64,000 bases of DNA from Lutibacter oricola. GTDB taxonomy: Bacteria > Bacteroidota > Bacteroidia > Flavobacteriales > Flavobacteriaceae. Shown piece after piece: positions 44,396-53,367 of this stretch. The stretch is taken from positions 510,786-574,785 of the forward strand of contig NZ_FNNJ01000002.1 of NCBI RefSeq assembly GCF_900106565.1. Direction: 5' to 3'. Position numbers and translations under genes: made by a program. Every line of letters begins with the position of its first letter. Positions within the stretch are counted from its first letter, which is position 1. Under the pieces are notes generated by a model. The model was not told where the DNA came from, made no database searches, and saw nothing but the letters and a program-made list of their open reading frames with translations.

Positions 44396-45070
44396 TTATT
44401 TCCAAGTAACAATATCTTCAAATTCTCTTCTAGATTTAGTAAATTCTGGAGCGGCTTTTCTATATCCGAAAGCTACCATATAAGATAAACCATATTTTTC
44501 AGTATCTACACCGAATTTTTCTTTTAATAAAGCTTCTGTTTTTTCCATATGAAATCCTTCCATAGGACAAGAATCTATACCAATTAATGCTGCAGCTGTC
44601 ATCATATTTCCTAATGCAATATAGTTTTGTTTAGAAGCCCAATCGAATAATTTAGTGTCGTTATCCAAATTAAAATCACGTTCTTGAAACTCTCTATAAA
44701 ATTTAGAATACATTTCAATAACTTCTTCAGGAAATTGTTTTACATCTTTCATCATATGCATAATGTAATCAGAATCCCACTTTACCATAGGAGCTTTCAT
44801 ACTTAAACCTAACACAAAATGACTTGAAGTATCTAATTTTAATGGAGCTCCCCAAGCACCTTCTTTTAACAATTCTCTCATTTCTTTATTTTGAACAACA
44901 ATAAAATGCCAAGGCTCAAAACCAAATGAACTTGGAGATAAATTAGCTGTTTTTAGAATGAAGTTAATATCCTCGTCAGATATTTTCTTTGTATCATCAA
45001 ATTCTTTAGTTGCGTGTCTAAATTCAAATGCATTAATAATGTCTTTTTTTGAAATATTTGGAATGTTCAT
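44396..45070 (-). CDS. NAD(P)H-dependent nitroreductase-family oxidoreductase
   Basis: 224 residues, FMN-dependent. FRHATKEFDDTKKIS near the N-terminus and LSPSSFGFEPWHFIVV are typical of the family, as is ALIGIDSCPMEGF near 165. It may reduce quinones or nitro compounds. Together with the ABM monooxygenase and cupin genes upstream it forms a three-gene unit, divergent from an AraC-type regulator; a quinone or aromatic stress response is likely but inferred. Confidence 0.9.
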   Translation of the reverse strand: MNIPNISKKDIINAFEFRHATKEFDDTKKISDEDINFILKTANLSPSSFGFEPWHFIVVQNKEMRELLKEGAWGAPLKLDTSSHFVLGLSMKAPMVKWDSDYIMHMMKDVKQFPEEVIEMYSKFYREFQERDFNLDNDTKLFDWASKQNYIALGNMMTAAALIGIDSCPMEGFHMEKTEALLKEKFGVDTEKYGLSYMVAFGYRKAAPEFTKSRREFEDIVTWK

Positions 45071-45104
45071 TTTTTTTATGTTTAGTATGTTTTAAAATTA
45101 TTTG

Positions 45105-45395
45105 TTAACCAATAACTGTCATTTCATTTAAAATAAATTCTTCAACAGCACCGTCTGTAACTTTCAAATATTCTGCTAAATGCTCATTTTCCATATGTTC
45201 TTGCCATAATTCACGATTTTCCCAGTTCTCGTGGAATAAGAATAAATTTGGATTTTGGTTATCTTGGTGTAAATCGTAATTAATACATCCTTTTTCTGCT
45301 CTTGTAATTGGAATTAATTTTAATAATTCTGCTTTCACAAAATCTCTTTCACCTTCTTTTACTAGTATTCTAGCAACAATTGTTAATTGACTCAT
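45105..45395 (-). CDS. ABM-domain putative quinol monooxygenase (YgiN-like)
   Basis: 96 residues from the ATG at 45395 (MSQLTIVARILVKEG). A longer frame overlaps the upstream cupin gene by 86 nt and lacks support. The family landmarks are ARILVKEGERD, TRAEKGCINYDLHQDNQNPN and FLFHENWENRELWQEH. It forms a small ferredoxin-like dimer. It is placed between the cupin and nitroreductase genes. Confidence 0.9.
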   Translation of the reverse strand: MSQLTIVARILVKEGERDFVKAELLKLIPITRAEKGCINYDLHQDNQNPNLFLFHENWENRELWQEHMENEHLAEYLKVTDGAVEEFILNEMTVIG

Positions 45396-45405
45396 AATTT
45401 TATTT

Positions 45406-46284
45406 TTATTTAGATAATATGTTGTACTCTCCATTTGTTCTAACATAAAAAACAACTTCTTCTTTAGTTGAAATATTATGAAGCGCTTCACCTTTTGAGC
45501 TTAAATAACTACCTGTTTCTAAAGTTTTATTCTCTGTACCTAAAAACTCAGGGGCTCCTTTAACAACTACAGCTCCAAATGTTTCTCCTTTTGTATAAAT
45601 TTTCCCGTTGAAACCAGCAGGTAATTTAATAAGTGATCCGTTTAATTGATTTGTTTTAGGTTCTCCCCAAATAAAAGCAATTGAAGCACCAGCTTTATCA
45701 ATCCATTTTACTTCTGAAGCATCTAACCATACAATATTAGATTTATCTACGTTTACTGGTCTTTCTCCACTATCAAATTTTTCTTCTTTCGGTAAAACTA
45801 AGTAAGGGCCTTTTTCAATTTCTATATAAGCAATGGTATTTACACCTTTTGCAGAAGTAATATGAACATGACCTTTAGGTTGTGTCCAAAAAGAACCAGA
45901 AGGCATCCACATATTTGCTGCAGCAGGATCATCATTATGAATTAAACCACTAATTACAATACCTCTATATGATACATTGTGAATGTGCGGAGGAGATGAA
46001 AATCCATCTTTTGGTTTTAATAAAAAACCAGTTGCCTCAGTTCCTTTTCTATCTCCCCATAAAGTTCCAGCCATTGGTGCTTTGTCTTTTCTTTTAGGAT
46101 TTAAATAACTCCAATCAACTTCTGAAGCTAAAACAACCTTAGTTGTTGGGTTATTAATTGATTTTGGAATTTTGTTTTCTATTGTGTTAGAATCCTTTTC
46201 CTTTTGTACCTTAACTTTAGTTTCACAAGATGTTAAGAAAACTAAGGTAGACATAATTACAACAGTAAATATTGCTCTTTTCAT
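45406..46284 (-). CDS. cupin-type DUF4437 lipoprotein
   Basis: 292 residues. The lipobox Cys is in LVFLTSCET (about residue 20). Two cupin-like halves follow: the first with [20 protein letters not shown] and the possible metal ligands His and Glu/His, the second starting [20 protein letters not shown]. This layout resembles DUF4437. First gene of the three-gene unit 46284-44396, so it is exported while the other two are cytoplasmic. Confidence 0.8.
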   Translation of the reverse strand: MKRAIFTVVIMSTLVFLTSCETKVKVQKEKDSNTIENKIPKSINNPTTKVVLASEVDWSYLNPKRKDKAPMAGTLWGDRKGTEATGFLLKPKDGFSSPPHIHNVSYRGIVISGLIHNDDPAAANMWMPSGSFWTQPKGHVHITSAKGVNTIAYIEIEKGPYLVLPKEEKFDSGERPVNVDKSNIVWLDASEVKWIDKAGASIAFIWGEPKTNQLNGSLIKLPAGFNGKIYTKGETFGAVVVKGAPEFLGTENKTLETGSYLSSKGEALHNISTKEEVVFYVRTNGEYNILSK

Positions 46285-46417
46285 TTTATATAATTTTAAT
46301 TGTTTGTTTATTTCTGAGAAAATAAGTTTAAACTAATTTAGTATGAATGTACTTAATTGATTTTTAAAAATTGATATGTAATTTAATATGACAAATTTAA
46401 TGTTGATTCCTATTCAT

Positions 46418-46500
46418 CCGTTGTACATAAAAAGGGTATTTGTGTATTTTTAAAGGTTTTATTTAAATATTATAGGTCTTATATGCCTGTTTTACATAAA
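46418..46500. promoter_or_regulatory. direct repeat, candidate AraC-type operator
   Basis: Two copies of C(C/T)GTT(G/T)TACATAAA at 46418-46431 and 46487-46500, 12 of 14 bases alike and in direct orientation, in the divergent region between the cupin and AraC genes. AraC-type regulators usually bind direct repeats. Confidence 0.45.
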
Positions 46501-46504
46501 TTTG
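46497..46504 (+). promoter_or_regulatory. -7 box of the AraC regulator gene
   Basis: TAAATTTG, 18 nt before the ATG at 46523. It overlaps the end of the second operator-like repeat and the TTG that could otherwise serve as a start. Confidence 0.5.
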
Positions 46505-46522
46505 TTTAAAAATTATCTTATT

Positions 46523-47407
46523 ATGGAGGTATTAGAAGCTTACAAACCTTTTGAAATACAAGAATTAGAATTATCCGAATGGAAACAACGCCCTGTTAAA
46601 AACAATTTTTTCGAATTGGTATTAATAAAAGATGGAGAAGGCATTCAATGTATCAATTACAATGATTACCCTTATGAAAAAGGAAGCGTATTTTTGTTGC
46701 CACCATTAAAATGTCATAAATTTATTCTTAAAACACCTTCCAAATTTGTGTTTTTAAAATTTACTGATTCATTTTTTAAAAATATACAAAGAGATTCTAT
46801 TGATAGAGATAAATGGTTTAAAGAAGCTTCATATATTCTTTCAAATTACAATCAGCTACCTGGTGAAATTATAAGTAACGATCTTGACAGAAATCATATT
46901 GAAAGTTTAGTATCTATGATTTTACAAGAATCTAGAAACTATGGAAATGAATCTATTTCATTAATTAAAAGTTTAATGACAAGTATTTTGGAGGTACTTA
47001 TTAGAAATATTAAAAAAAGTAATTTTTATGAAGTTGATCAAAACAATGTTGATGATAGAATTACTAAAATGCTAACCTATATTAATGAACATATTGATAA
47101 ACCGAGTCATTTAAAAGTAGATCATTTGGCTGAAGTTTTTATGATGTCCTCTACATATGTAAGTGAATTCTTTAGAAAACAAGTAAAAATATCATTGCGA
47201 GAATATATTATAAAAGCAAAACTTAAATTGGTAGAAATCAGACTCATAAATTCTGATTACACATTAACTGAAATTGCAGATGATTTAGGCTTTACAGATG
47301 TTAGCCATTTATCTAAAACATTTAAACGTTACGTTGGAATGTCTATAAAAGAGTTTAAATTGAACGGTGATTATGTTTTATTGAAGAAAACACAATGTTC
47401 TACTTAA
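46523..47407 (+). CDS. AraC-family transcriptional regulator
   Basis: 294 residues from the ATG at 46523 (MEVLEAYKPFEIQ). An N-terminal cupin-like sensing domain (to about 160) precedes the tandem HTH of AraC proteins (about 195-290: VDHLAEVFMMSSTYVSEFFR, then LTEIADDLGFTDVSHLSKTF). Divergent from the cupin-ABM-nitroreductase unit, which it probably controls. Confidence 0.92.
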   Translation: MEVLEAYKPFEIQELELSEWKQRPVKNNFFELVLIKDGEGIQCINYNDYPYEKGSVFLLPPLKCHKFILKTPSKFVFLKFTDSFFKNIQRDSIDRDKWFKEASYILSNYNQLPGEIISNDLDRNHIESLVSMILQESRNYGNESISLIKSLMTSILEVLIRNIKKSNFYEVDQNNVDDRITKMLTYINEHIDKPSHLKVDHLAEVFMMSSTYVSEFFRKQVKISLREYIIKAKLKLVEIRLINSDYTLTEIADDLGFTDVSHLSKTFKRYVGMSIKEFKLNGDYVLLKKTQCST

Positions 47408-47411
47408 AAAT

Positions 47412-47447
47412 AAAACTCCTAATCAATAAGTAAGATTAGGAGTTTTT
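47412..47447. terminator. bidirectional terminator after the AraC gene
   Basis: Thirteen-bp stem AAAACTCCTAATC / GATTAGGAGTTTT with a 9-nt loop, between convergent genes. Confidence 0.88.
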
Positions 47448-47449
47448 AT

Positions 47450-48019
47450 TTAAAATCGTTTACCAATGCTAAAGCCATAGGAAAAAGTTTTATATTCTTC
47501 TTTCCAGTCATACATTAATGATGGTGCTATTTCCCATCCGTTAGAAATTTCTATCTCGTACTCAACTCCTGCCTTAACAACAAAAAAGTTTTTAGTACTT
47601 TCACTAAATTCTACTTCAACTCCAGGTCCTATAAACACACCTAGCTGATGGTTAATGTTGTATTTAGCTACCACAGAACTAATTAATACATTTACACGTT
47701 CCTCTTCCTCTTCATTGTCTAATTTAATAATGTAATTATCAAACTCAATATCATTTATAGTTCCAATACTCCATTTTTTATTTAGTGAATAAAAATAATC
47801 TAATCCAATAGTTGGAACCCATTTTCCAGTACTTTCTTCGTGTGTTTCGTGCTCATAAAATGCTGAAGAAACATGTGTAAACCCAGTAAAAAAGGCTAAT
47901 TTATGTTTACCATGTTCTTTAGTTTTAGTGTGTTTTGGTTCTTCGTGATGTTTTTGTGCATTTATTGAAATGCTTGCTATCATTGCAAAAAGCAATGAAA
48001 TTTTTGTAAATGTGTTCAT
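47450..48019 (-). CDS. outer-membrane beta-barrel-like protein
   Basis: 189 residues; a signal peptide (MNTFTKISLLFAMIASISIN then AQ). A His-rich segment follows (KHHEEPKHTKTKEHGKHK), then alternating hydrophobic strands (LAFFTGFTHVSS, WSIGTINDIEFDNYI, LGVFIGPGVEVEF) ending in the aromatic residue Phe (GFSIGKRF), as usual for small porin-like barrels. The function is unknown; the His stretch might bind metal. Confidence 0.78.
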   Translation of the reverse strand: MNTFTKISLLFAMIASISINAQKHHEEPKHTKTKEHGKHKLAFFTGFTHVSSAFYEHETHEESTGKWVPTIGLDYFYSLNKKWSIGTINDIEFDNYIIKLDNEEEEERVNVLISSVVAKYNINHQLGVFIGPGVEVEFSESTKNFFVVKAGVEYEIEISNGWEIAPSLMYDWKEEYKTFSYGFSIGKRF

Positions 48020-48132
48020 AGAATTTATAAATTTAAGGCCGCAAATTTATAAAATTGAATTAATAAACGTAAAAAATACACTTATTTTATTTTAAATAAA
48101 GAATGAGTCTAAATAAATATTAAATAACCTTT

Positions 48133-49449
48133 CTATTTTTTCTTAGAATTATTTTTATTAATCTGTTTGTAGTAATCGGCTAAAACCTTTTCAATCAATT
48201 CTTCTTTAGTTAAATGGTGAAAAACGGATCTTACTTTTTGTTTTAGTGGTTCAGAAATTTCACGATTTGGTTTAGTTTTAAATATTTTTTTAGCCCACAA
48301 TAACGTATTATTTTCCTCAATACTCTGTGCATTAGCTTTTTTATATTCATTAAATGTGATTCCTAATTCTAATTCAAAATCCGCAATATCATCAACTTCT
48401 TCTTTTTGTAAAATAGTTAAAGACAATCCCTTTGCCCCTGCTCTAGCCGTACGCCCACTTCTATGTACATATGTATCATAAACATCTGGCAAGTGGTAAT
48501 TTACAACATACAAAACATCTTTTACATCAATTCCTCTAGCAGCTAAATCAGTTGCAACCAGTATATTTATGTGGCCATTTCTAAATTGCCCCATAACTCT
48601 ATCTCTAATACCTTGTGTTAGACTTCCATGTATAGCTCCTGATGAAAATTTATTAATGGCTAAATTCTTAGCTAATTTATTAACTGCTGCCTTAGTTTTA
48701 CAAAAAATAATACCTCTTTCACCTTCTTTAGAATTTAAAAAATGTAATAATACTTCTAATTTTTCAATGGGTTCAACTACAATATATTTATGGTCAATTC
48801 CCTGATGGCCAACAGTTTTCATATCAGCTTCAACCTGAATTACACGTTTAGACATATAATTTTGAACCAACTGCTTTATTGCTCCCGGCATTGTAGCTGT
48901 AAACAATAAGGTTCTTCTAGTTTTAGGAGTTTCAGCAATAATAGCACTTACATCTTCTTTTAAAGCAGTTACTATTTCATCTGCCTCATCCAACACTAAA
49001 TATTGTATATTTTTAATGTTAATTTCGTTACGTTTCATTAAATCTACTAAACGCCCAGGTGTAGCTACAACAATTTGGGTAGTTTCTTTTAAACTTTCAA
49101 TTTGTGGTTTTAAAGCAATACCTCCAAAAAGCGGAGTAATTCCAATTTTTGAGGTTTTAGGTTTAACAGTTTCTAAATTATTATAAATTTGCTGACCTAA
49201 TTCTCTTGTTGGTGCTAATATTACTGCCTGAACATTTGTATTTTCTGAATCTACTAATTGTAATAAAGGCAATCCAAAAGCAAGAGTTTTACCAGTTCCC
49301 GTTTTAGCTAAAGCAACAATATCTTTAGTTTCATTTAAAATAAGGGGTATTGTTTTTTCTTGAACAGTTGTAGGTTTTACTATATCTAATTCTAATAAAA
49401 CGCTTTGTTGATCTTTGTAAATTCCTAAATCAGAAAATTGTAATGGCAT
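48133..49449 (-). CDS. DEAD-box RNA helicase
   Basis: 438 residues from the ATG at 49447-49449 (MPLQFSDLGI). A version from 49476 starts upstream of the TATATTTG box. Motifs: Q motif (PTTVQEKTIP), I (AKTGTGKT), Ia (APTRELGQQ), II (DEAD), III (TATMPG), V/VI (ATDLAARGIDV, HRSGRTAR). The Lys/Asn-rich tail has no known domain. ATP-driven RNA unwinding, probably in ribosome assembly or mRNA decay. It is one of two such genes here. Confidence 0.95.
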   Translation of the reverse strand: MPLQFSDLGIYKDQQSVLLELDIVKPTTVQEKTIPLILNETKDIVALAKTGTGKTLAFGLPLLQLVDSENTNVQAVILAPTRELGQQIYNNLETVKPKTSKIGITPLFGGIALKPQIESLKETTQIVVATPGRLVDLMKRNEINIKNIQYLVLDEADEIVTALKEDVSAIIAETPKTRRTLLFTATMPGAIKQLVQNYMSKRVIQVEADMKTVGHQGIDHKYIVVEPIEKLEVLLHFLNSKEGERGIIFCKTKAAVNKLAKNLAINKFSSGAIHGSLTQGIRDRVMGQFRNGHINILVATDLAARGIDVKDVLYVVNYHLPDVYDTYVHRSGRTARAGAKGLSLTILQKEEVDDIADFELELGITFNEYKKANAQSIEENNTLLWAKKIFKTKPNREISEPLKQKVRSVFHHLTKEELIEKVLADYYKQINKNNSKKK

Positions 49450-49463
49450 AATATAATTTTCGG

Positions 49464-49471
49464 CAAATATA
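49464..49471 (-). promoter_or_regulatory. -7 box of the DEAD-box helicase gene at 48133
   Basis: TATATTTG on the minus strand, 14 nt before the ATG; supports that start. Confidence 0.5.
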
Positions 49472-49623
49472 ACCACACTTTTACTAGAAACATTATATAA
49501 GTCTTTAATTCTTAATTAATTTAATAGAATAGTAATTAATTGGATGAATATTAACACTTCAATAGTGATTAATTTATACGGATTAGCTATTTTTATTTTT
49601 TTAATCACAATATGGTATTTTAA

Positions 49624-51807
49624 ATGGCTGTTGGAAAAAAATTTGGAACTTTTGCAGGAGTTTTCACTCCTTCTATTTTAACAATTTTAGGGGTTATTAT
49701 GTATATGCGTTTAGGCTGGGTTGTTGGTAACGCAGGTTTAATTGGCGCTATAATGATTATTATTTTAGCACATGTAATTGCTGTTTCAACAGGTTTAAGC
49801 GTTTCTTCTGTTGCAACAGATAAAAAAATTGGCGCTGGTGGAGTTTATTATGTATTATCTCGAAGTATGGGTATTCCCATTGGTGGCTCTATTGGTATTG
49901 CACTTTATATTGGAACGGCATTTTCAATAGCTTTATATTTAATTGGTTTTGCTGAAAGTTTTAACAATTACTTTGGTTTTGGAACAAGTATAAATGATGT
50001 TCGATTAACAGGAACTATAGCATTAGTTGGTTTAACAGCTTTGGCATTAATTAGTACTTCTGCAGCAATAAAAACACAGTTTTTTATTTTGGCAGCTATT
50101 ATAGTTTCTCTAGTTGCTGTGTTTTTTGGAAACTCGTCTTTTGAACCTGAAACAGTAAAAATGTTTTCTTCTGAAGAATCAATTCCTTTAGAAGTTGTTT
50201 TTGCAGTGTTTTTTCCTGCAGTTACTGGTTTTACAGCTGGTATTGCTATGAGCGGAGATTTAGAAGACCCAAAAAGATCTATACCTAGAGGAACTCTTTA
50301 CGCTATAGGTGTTGGATTAATTATTTATATAGCTTTAGCTGTGTTTTTAGCTTATAATGTAGATTCAGCCAATTTAAAGTCTGACTATAATATTTTAATG
50401 AAAATAGCTCTCTTTGCTCCTGCAGTTGTTGCTGGTATTTGGGGAGCTACATTATCTTCTGCTTTAGGAGGAATTTTAGGTGGACCAAGAATATTACAAG
50501 CTATGTCTGTAGATAAAGTTACGCCTCCAATTTTTGGTAAAGGAAGAGGAAAAAATAACGAACCCGTTAATGCGCTTTTTCTTGTTTTTATTATTGCTGA
50601 AGCAGGTATTCTTATTGGAGAGTTAGATGTTATTGCTCGTGTAGTTTCTATGTTTTATTTAACCGCATATGGCTTTATCAATATCTCTTACTTTTTAGAA
50701 AGTTGGGCAAATCCAGATTTTCAACCAACATTTAAAATTAAAAGTTGGATTGGTTTACTTGGTTTTATGGCTTGTTTTGCTGTTATGTTTAAGTTAGATA
50801 TGCTTGCAATGCTTGGTGCATTTGCAGTTATAGCCGCTTTGTATATTTGGTTACAGCGTAAAGAAGTTAAACTGCAATCTAATGATGTTTGGCGAAGTGT
50901 TTGGGAAAATGTTGTAAATAAAGGGTTGAAAAAAATTGATGCTGAAGTTGATGAAAAATCTAACTGGAACCCAAATATTATTTTATTTAGTGGACAAAGT
51001 GAGCATCAATCTTATTTATTGCAATTAGGAAAAACTGTTTCGGGAAGAACAGGAATTGTAACCAATTTTAAACTAATTTTAGATAAAGAAAATAACAAAC
51101 CTCTTAAACGTACAGAACAAATTGTAAGAGATGAAACTTTTACAGATTTAGGTATTTTTGCTCGTCAAATTAAAGTTAGTAATATTTACGATGGAATTAC
51201 AAATATTGCTACAACCTACGGTTTTTCTGGTGTTGAGCCCAATACAATTATGATGGGTTGGCCAAAAGGATTAGAAAATTCTACTGAGTATTCTAAAATG
51301 ACAACAACTTTAATTCATTTAGATTATAATTTACTGTATTTAGATTTTGATAGAAATCAAAAATTTGGAAATTATAAAACTGTAGATTTTTGGTGGAGAG
51401 AAACCGATAGTAAAAATGCAGAAATGATGCTAAATATTGCTCGTTTTATTATTGCATCTCCACGATGGAACGAAACTAGCATACGTGTGCTATTTGTTAA
51501 TAATAACAATGTAGACAAAGTATTAATACATAATAAAATTCATGAACTTGTTGAAGACTTAAGAGTTAGTGTAGAAATTATAATTATTAATAATGCGGTA
51601 GAGCAAAAACCTTTTTATGATATTATAGAAGACTTTTCTGAAAACACTGATTTAACTGTAGTTGGTATTCCAAATTTTGGTGTAGAAAAGCAAGCTAAGT
51701 TTGTTTTAAAAACAAACCATTTATTTGAAACAATTGGTTCTACTCTTCTTGTAAAAGCTGCAAATAATTTTAATGTTTTGGATTTAGATTTTATTAAAAA
51801 GGAATAA
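49624..51807 (+). CDS. SLC12-type cation-chloride cotransporter / amino acid permease family
   Basis: 727 residues with 12 membrane segments in the first 430. Family landmarks: FTPSILTILGVIMYMRLGWV at the N-terminus, AVFFPAVTGFTAGIAMSGDL and LEDPKRSIPRGTLYAIGVGL, GGPRILQAMSVDKVTPPIFG. A soluble C-terminal domain (about 430-727) follows, as in the SLC12 family. It would move Cl- with Na+ and/or K+. It precedes, but is 124 nt from, the acetate transporter gene. Confidence 0.9.
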   Translation: MAVGKKFGTFAGVFTPSILTILGVIMYMRLGWVVGNAGLIGAIMIIILAHVIAVSTGLSVSSVATDKKIGAGGVYYVLSRSMGIPIGGSIGIALYIGTAFSIALYLIGFAESFNNYFGFGTSINDVRLTGTIALVGLTALALISTSAAIKTQFFILAAIIVSLVAVFFGNSSFEPETVKMFSSEESIPLEVVFAVFFPAVTGFTAGIAMSGDLEDPKRSIPRGTLYAIGVGLIIYIALAVFLAYNVDSANLKSDYNILMKIALFAPAVVAGIWGATLSSALGGILGGPRILQAMSVDKVTPPIFGKGRGKNNEPVNALFLVFIIAEAGILIGELDVIARVVSMFYLTAYGFINISYFLESWANPDFQPTFKIKSWIGLLGFMACFAVMFKLDMLAMLGAFAVIAALYIWLQRKEVKLQSNDVWRSVWENVVNKGLKKIDAEVDEKSNWNPNIILFSGQSEHQSYLLQLGKTVSGRTGIVTNFKLILDKENNKPLKRTEQIVRDETFTDLGIFARQIKVSNIYDGITNIATTYGFSGVEPNTIMMGWPKGLENSTEYSKMTTTLIHLDYNLLYLDFDRNQKFGNYKTVDFWWRETDSKNAEMMLNIARFIIASPRWNETSIRVLFVNNNNVDKVLIHNKIHELVEDLRVSVEIIIINNAVEQKPFYDIIEDFSENTDLTVVGIPNFGVEKQAKFVLKTNHLFETIGSTLLVKAANNFNVLDLDFIKKE

Positions 51808-51931
51808 ATTAAATGTTATTAAGCTAACGAAATCGTATTAGTAATTTGTTGTTTTTGATGATAAAAGTCATGGTATTGTAAGGTGTTTATAAAGTATTTT
51901 TGAGCTTTATAAAAATGAACAATTAAACACT

Positions 51932-52546
51932 ATGAGTACAACAAAATTAGGCAACCCAGCTGTAGTTGGATTGGCAGGATTCGGATTAACAACACTACTA
52001 TTACAATTTCATAATTTAGGTTTTATTGGGCTTGGTCCAGTTGTATCTATGGGATTTATTTTTGGTGGTTTAGCACAAATGATAGCAGGGTTTTTAGAAC
52101 AAAAAATGGGTAATAACTTTGGCTTCGCTGCTTTTGTAAGTTATGGTGCTTTTTGGATTGGTTTAGGTATAATTTGGATGCTAAACAATTCTGGTGTTTA
52201 CGTTTCATCTCATACAGATGTTGGTTTTTATTTAGTTGCTTGGACCTTATTAACTTTTATATTCTGGGTTGGGTCGTTATTTATACATACAGCAATGGCC
52301 TTTACATTTACAACTTTATTAGTAGGTTTTATATTATTAGATTTAGCTCATTTTGGTTTTCCTGAATTAACAACTTTAGCGGCATATGATTTAATTGTAT
52401 GTGCTCTTGCTGCCTGGTATATGATGGGAGCAACAATTATTAATGATGTTGCTGGAAAAGCATTATTAAAAGTTGGAAAACCTTGGGTAAACTTAAAAAA
52501 CAATGAAAATGTTTCTTCAAAAGCTAAATTAAGTACACAAAGTTAG
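51932..52546 (+). CDS. satP: acetate uptake transporter (SatP/GPR1/YaaH family)
   Basis: 204 residues with six membrane segments. The family signature NPAVVGLAGFGLTTLLLQFH lies at residues 8-27, and GGLAQMIAGFLEQKMGNNFG and AFVSYGAFWIGLG follow. It imports acetate or succinate, probably proton-coupled. A terminator follows. Confidence 0.93.
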   Translation: MSTTKLGNPAVVGLAGFGLTTLLLQFHNLGFIGLGPVVSMGFIFGGLAQMIAGFLEQKMGNNFGFAAFVSYGAFWIGLGIIWMLNNSGVYVSSHTDVGFYLVAWTLLTFIFWVGSLFIHTAMAFTFTTLLVGFILLDLAHFGFPELTTLAAYDLIVCALAAWYMMGATIINDVAGKALLKVGKPWVNLKNNENVSSKAKLSTQS

Positions 52547-52567
52547 TATTTACAATTCAATCATATA

Positions 52568-52601
52568 AAAAGCCGAATTAGAACATTCTAATTCGGCTTT
52601 T
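52568..52601 (+). terminator. terminator of the acetate transporter gene
   Basis: Sixteen-bp stem AAAAGCCGAATTAGAA / TTCTAATTCGGCTTTT with a 2-nt loop and T-rich tail. Confidence 0.88.
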
Positions 52602-52642
52602 CTTTTTATAGTTTGGCTATAAACTTTAAAACAATGTTTTCA

Positions 52643-53221
52643 TTATTTTTTCTTATTAGCATTTACTTTTTTCCAGTTAACACCTTTTTTTAATTCGTCT
52701 AGAGTTACTTTTCCATCATCATTAGCGTCACTTCCAATAAAAAATTCTTCACCATTTTTAGGTTTTCCATTTTTATCTTTTTTCCCTTTGAAAAACTCTA
52801 TCATCTCTGCTTTTGAAACAGATCCATTTTTATCTTTATCCATCCAAAACAACCTTTTTTCATCTTTACCTTCTGGCAATTTATTTTTTACTTTTAAACC
52901 TTTTTTAGCGGGCTTTTTAATTTTAGTTTTAGATTTGTTTACTTTTTTCCAATTAATCTTTTTTTGAAATTCATCTACAGTGATTTTTTTGTCATTGTTA
53001 TGGTCTGATCCTATAAAAATATCTTTCGCTTTTATAGGTCTACCTTTTTTATCTTTTTTACCTTCATAAAAAGCGGTCATTTCTTCTAAACTAACAGATC
53101 CATTTTTATCTGCATCCATCCAGCCTAATTTTTTTTCTGCTTTTTCTTTTGAATCTTGAGCTATTACTGTATTTATTGCTAATAAAGCAACTACTAAAAT
53201 TGTACCTTTTAAAAATTTCAT
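52643..53221 (-). CDS. exported EF-hand calcium-binding protein, duplicated
   Basis: 192 residues with a signal peptide ending at AINTVIAQ. Four EF-hand loops lie at 36-47 (DADKNGSVSLEE), 73-84 (DHNNDKKITVDE, Gly of position 6 replaced by Lys), 128-139 (DKDKNGSVSKAE) and 165-176 (DANDDGKVTLDE). The two halves, each with KLGW/LFWMD, an EF-hand pair and NWKKVN at the end, are clearly an internal duplication joined by a Lys-rich linker. It lies upstream of the sulfatase terminator, and faces the same way as the sulfatase gene. Confidence 0.88.
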   Translation of the reverse strand: MKFLKGTILVVALLAINTVIAQDSKEKAEKKLGWMDADKNGSVSLEEMTAFYEGKKDKKGRPIKAKDIFIGSDHNNDKKITVDEFQKKINWKKVNKSKTKIKKPAKKGLKVKNKLPEGKDEKRLFWMDKDKNGSVSKAEMIEFFKGKKDKNGKPKNGEEFFIGSDANDDGKVTLDELKKGVNWKKVNANKKK

Positions 53222-53311
53222 AAAATATATAATTGATTATTTAATAATTTAAAAGTAGTATTACCTCTTAATTTATTTGTGTTTATAAATAAATTAAATG
53301 TATGTATAAAT

Positions 53312-53338
53312 AAAAAACCCACAGCACTTACTGTGGGT
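53312..53338 (-). terminator. terminator of the sulfatase gene
   Basis: Eight-bp stem ACCCACAG / CTGTGGGT with a 6-nt loop, followed on the minus strand by T6. Confidence 0.8.
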
Positions 53339-53367
53339 ATTTTAAACTTAAAACAATCAATCTAATT

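Noticed and set aside
45396-45491. N-terminal extension of the ABM protein that overlaps the cupin gene
   Set aside because: The extension is Lys-rich, and the family begins at MSQLTIVARILV. The overlap would be 86 nt.
46502-46522. TTG-started extension of the AraC regulator
   Set aside because: The TTG lies in the TAAATTTG -7 box, so it would not be transcribed as a codon.
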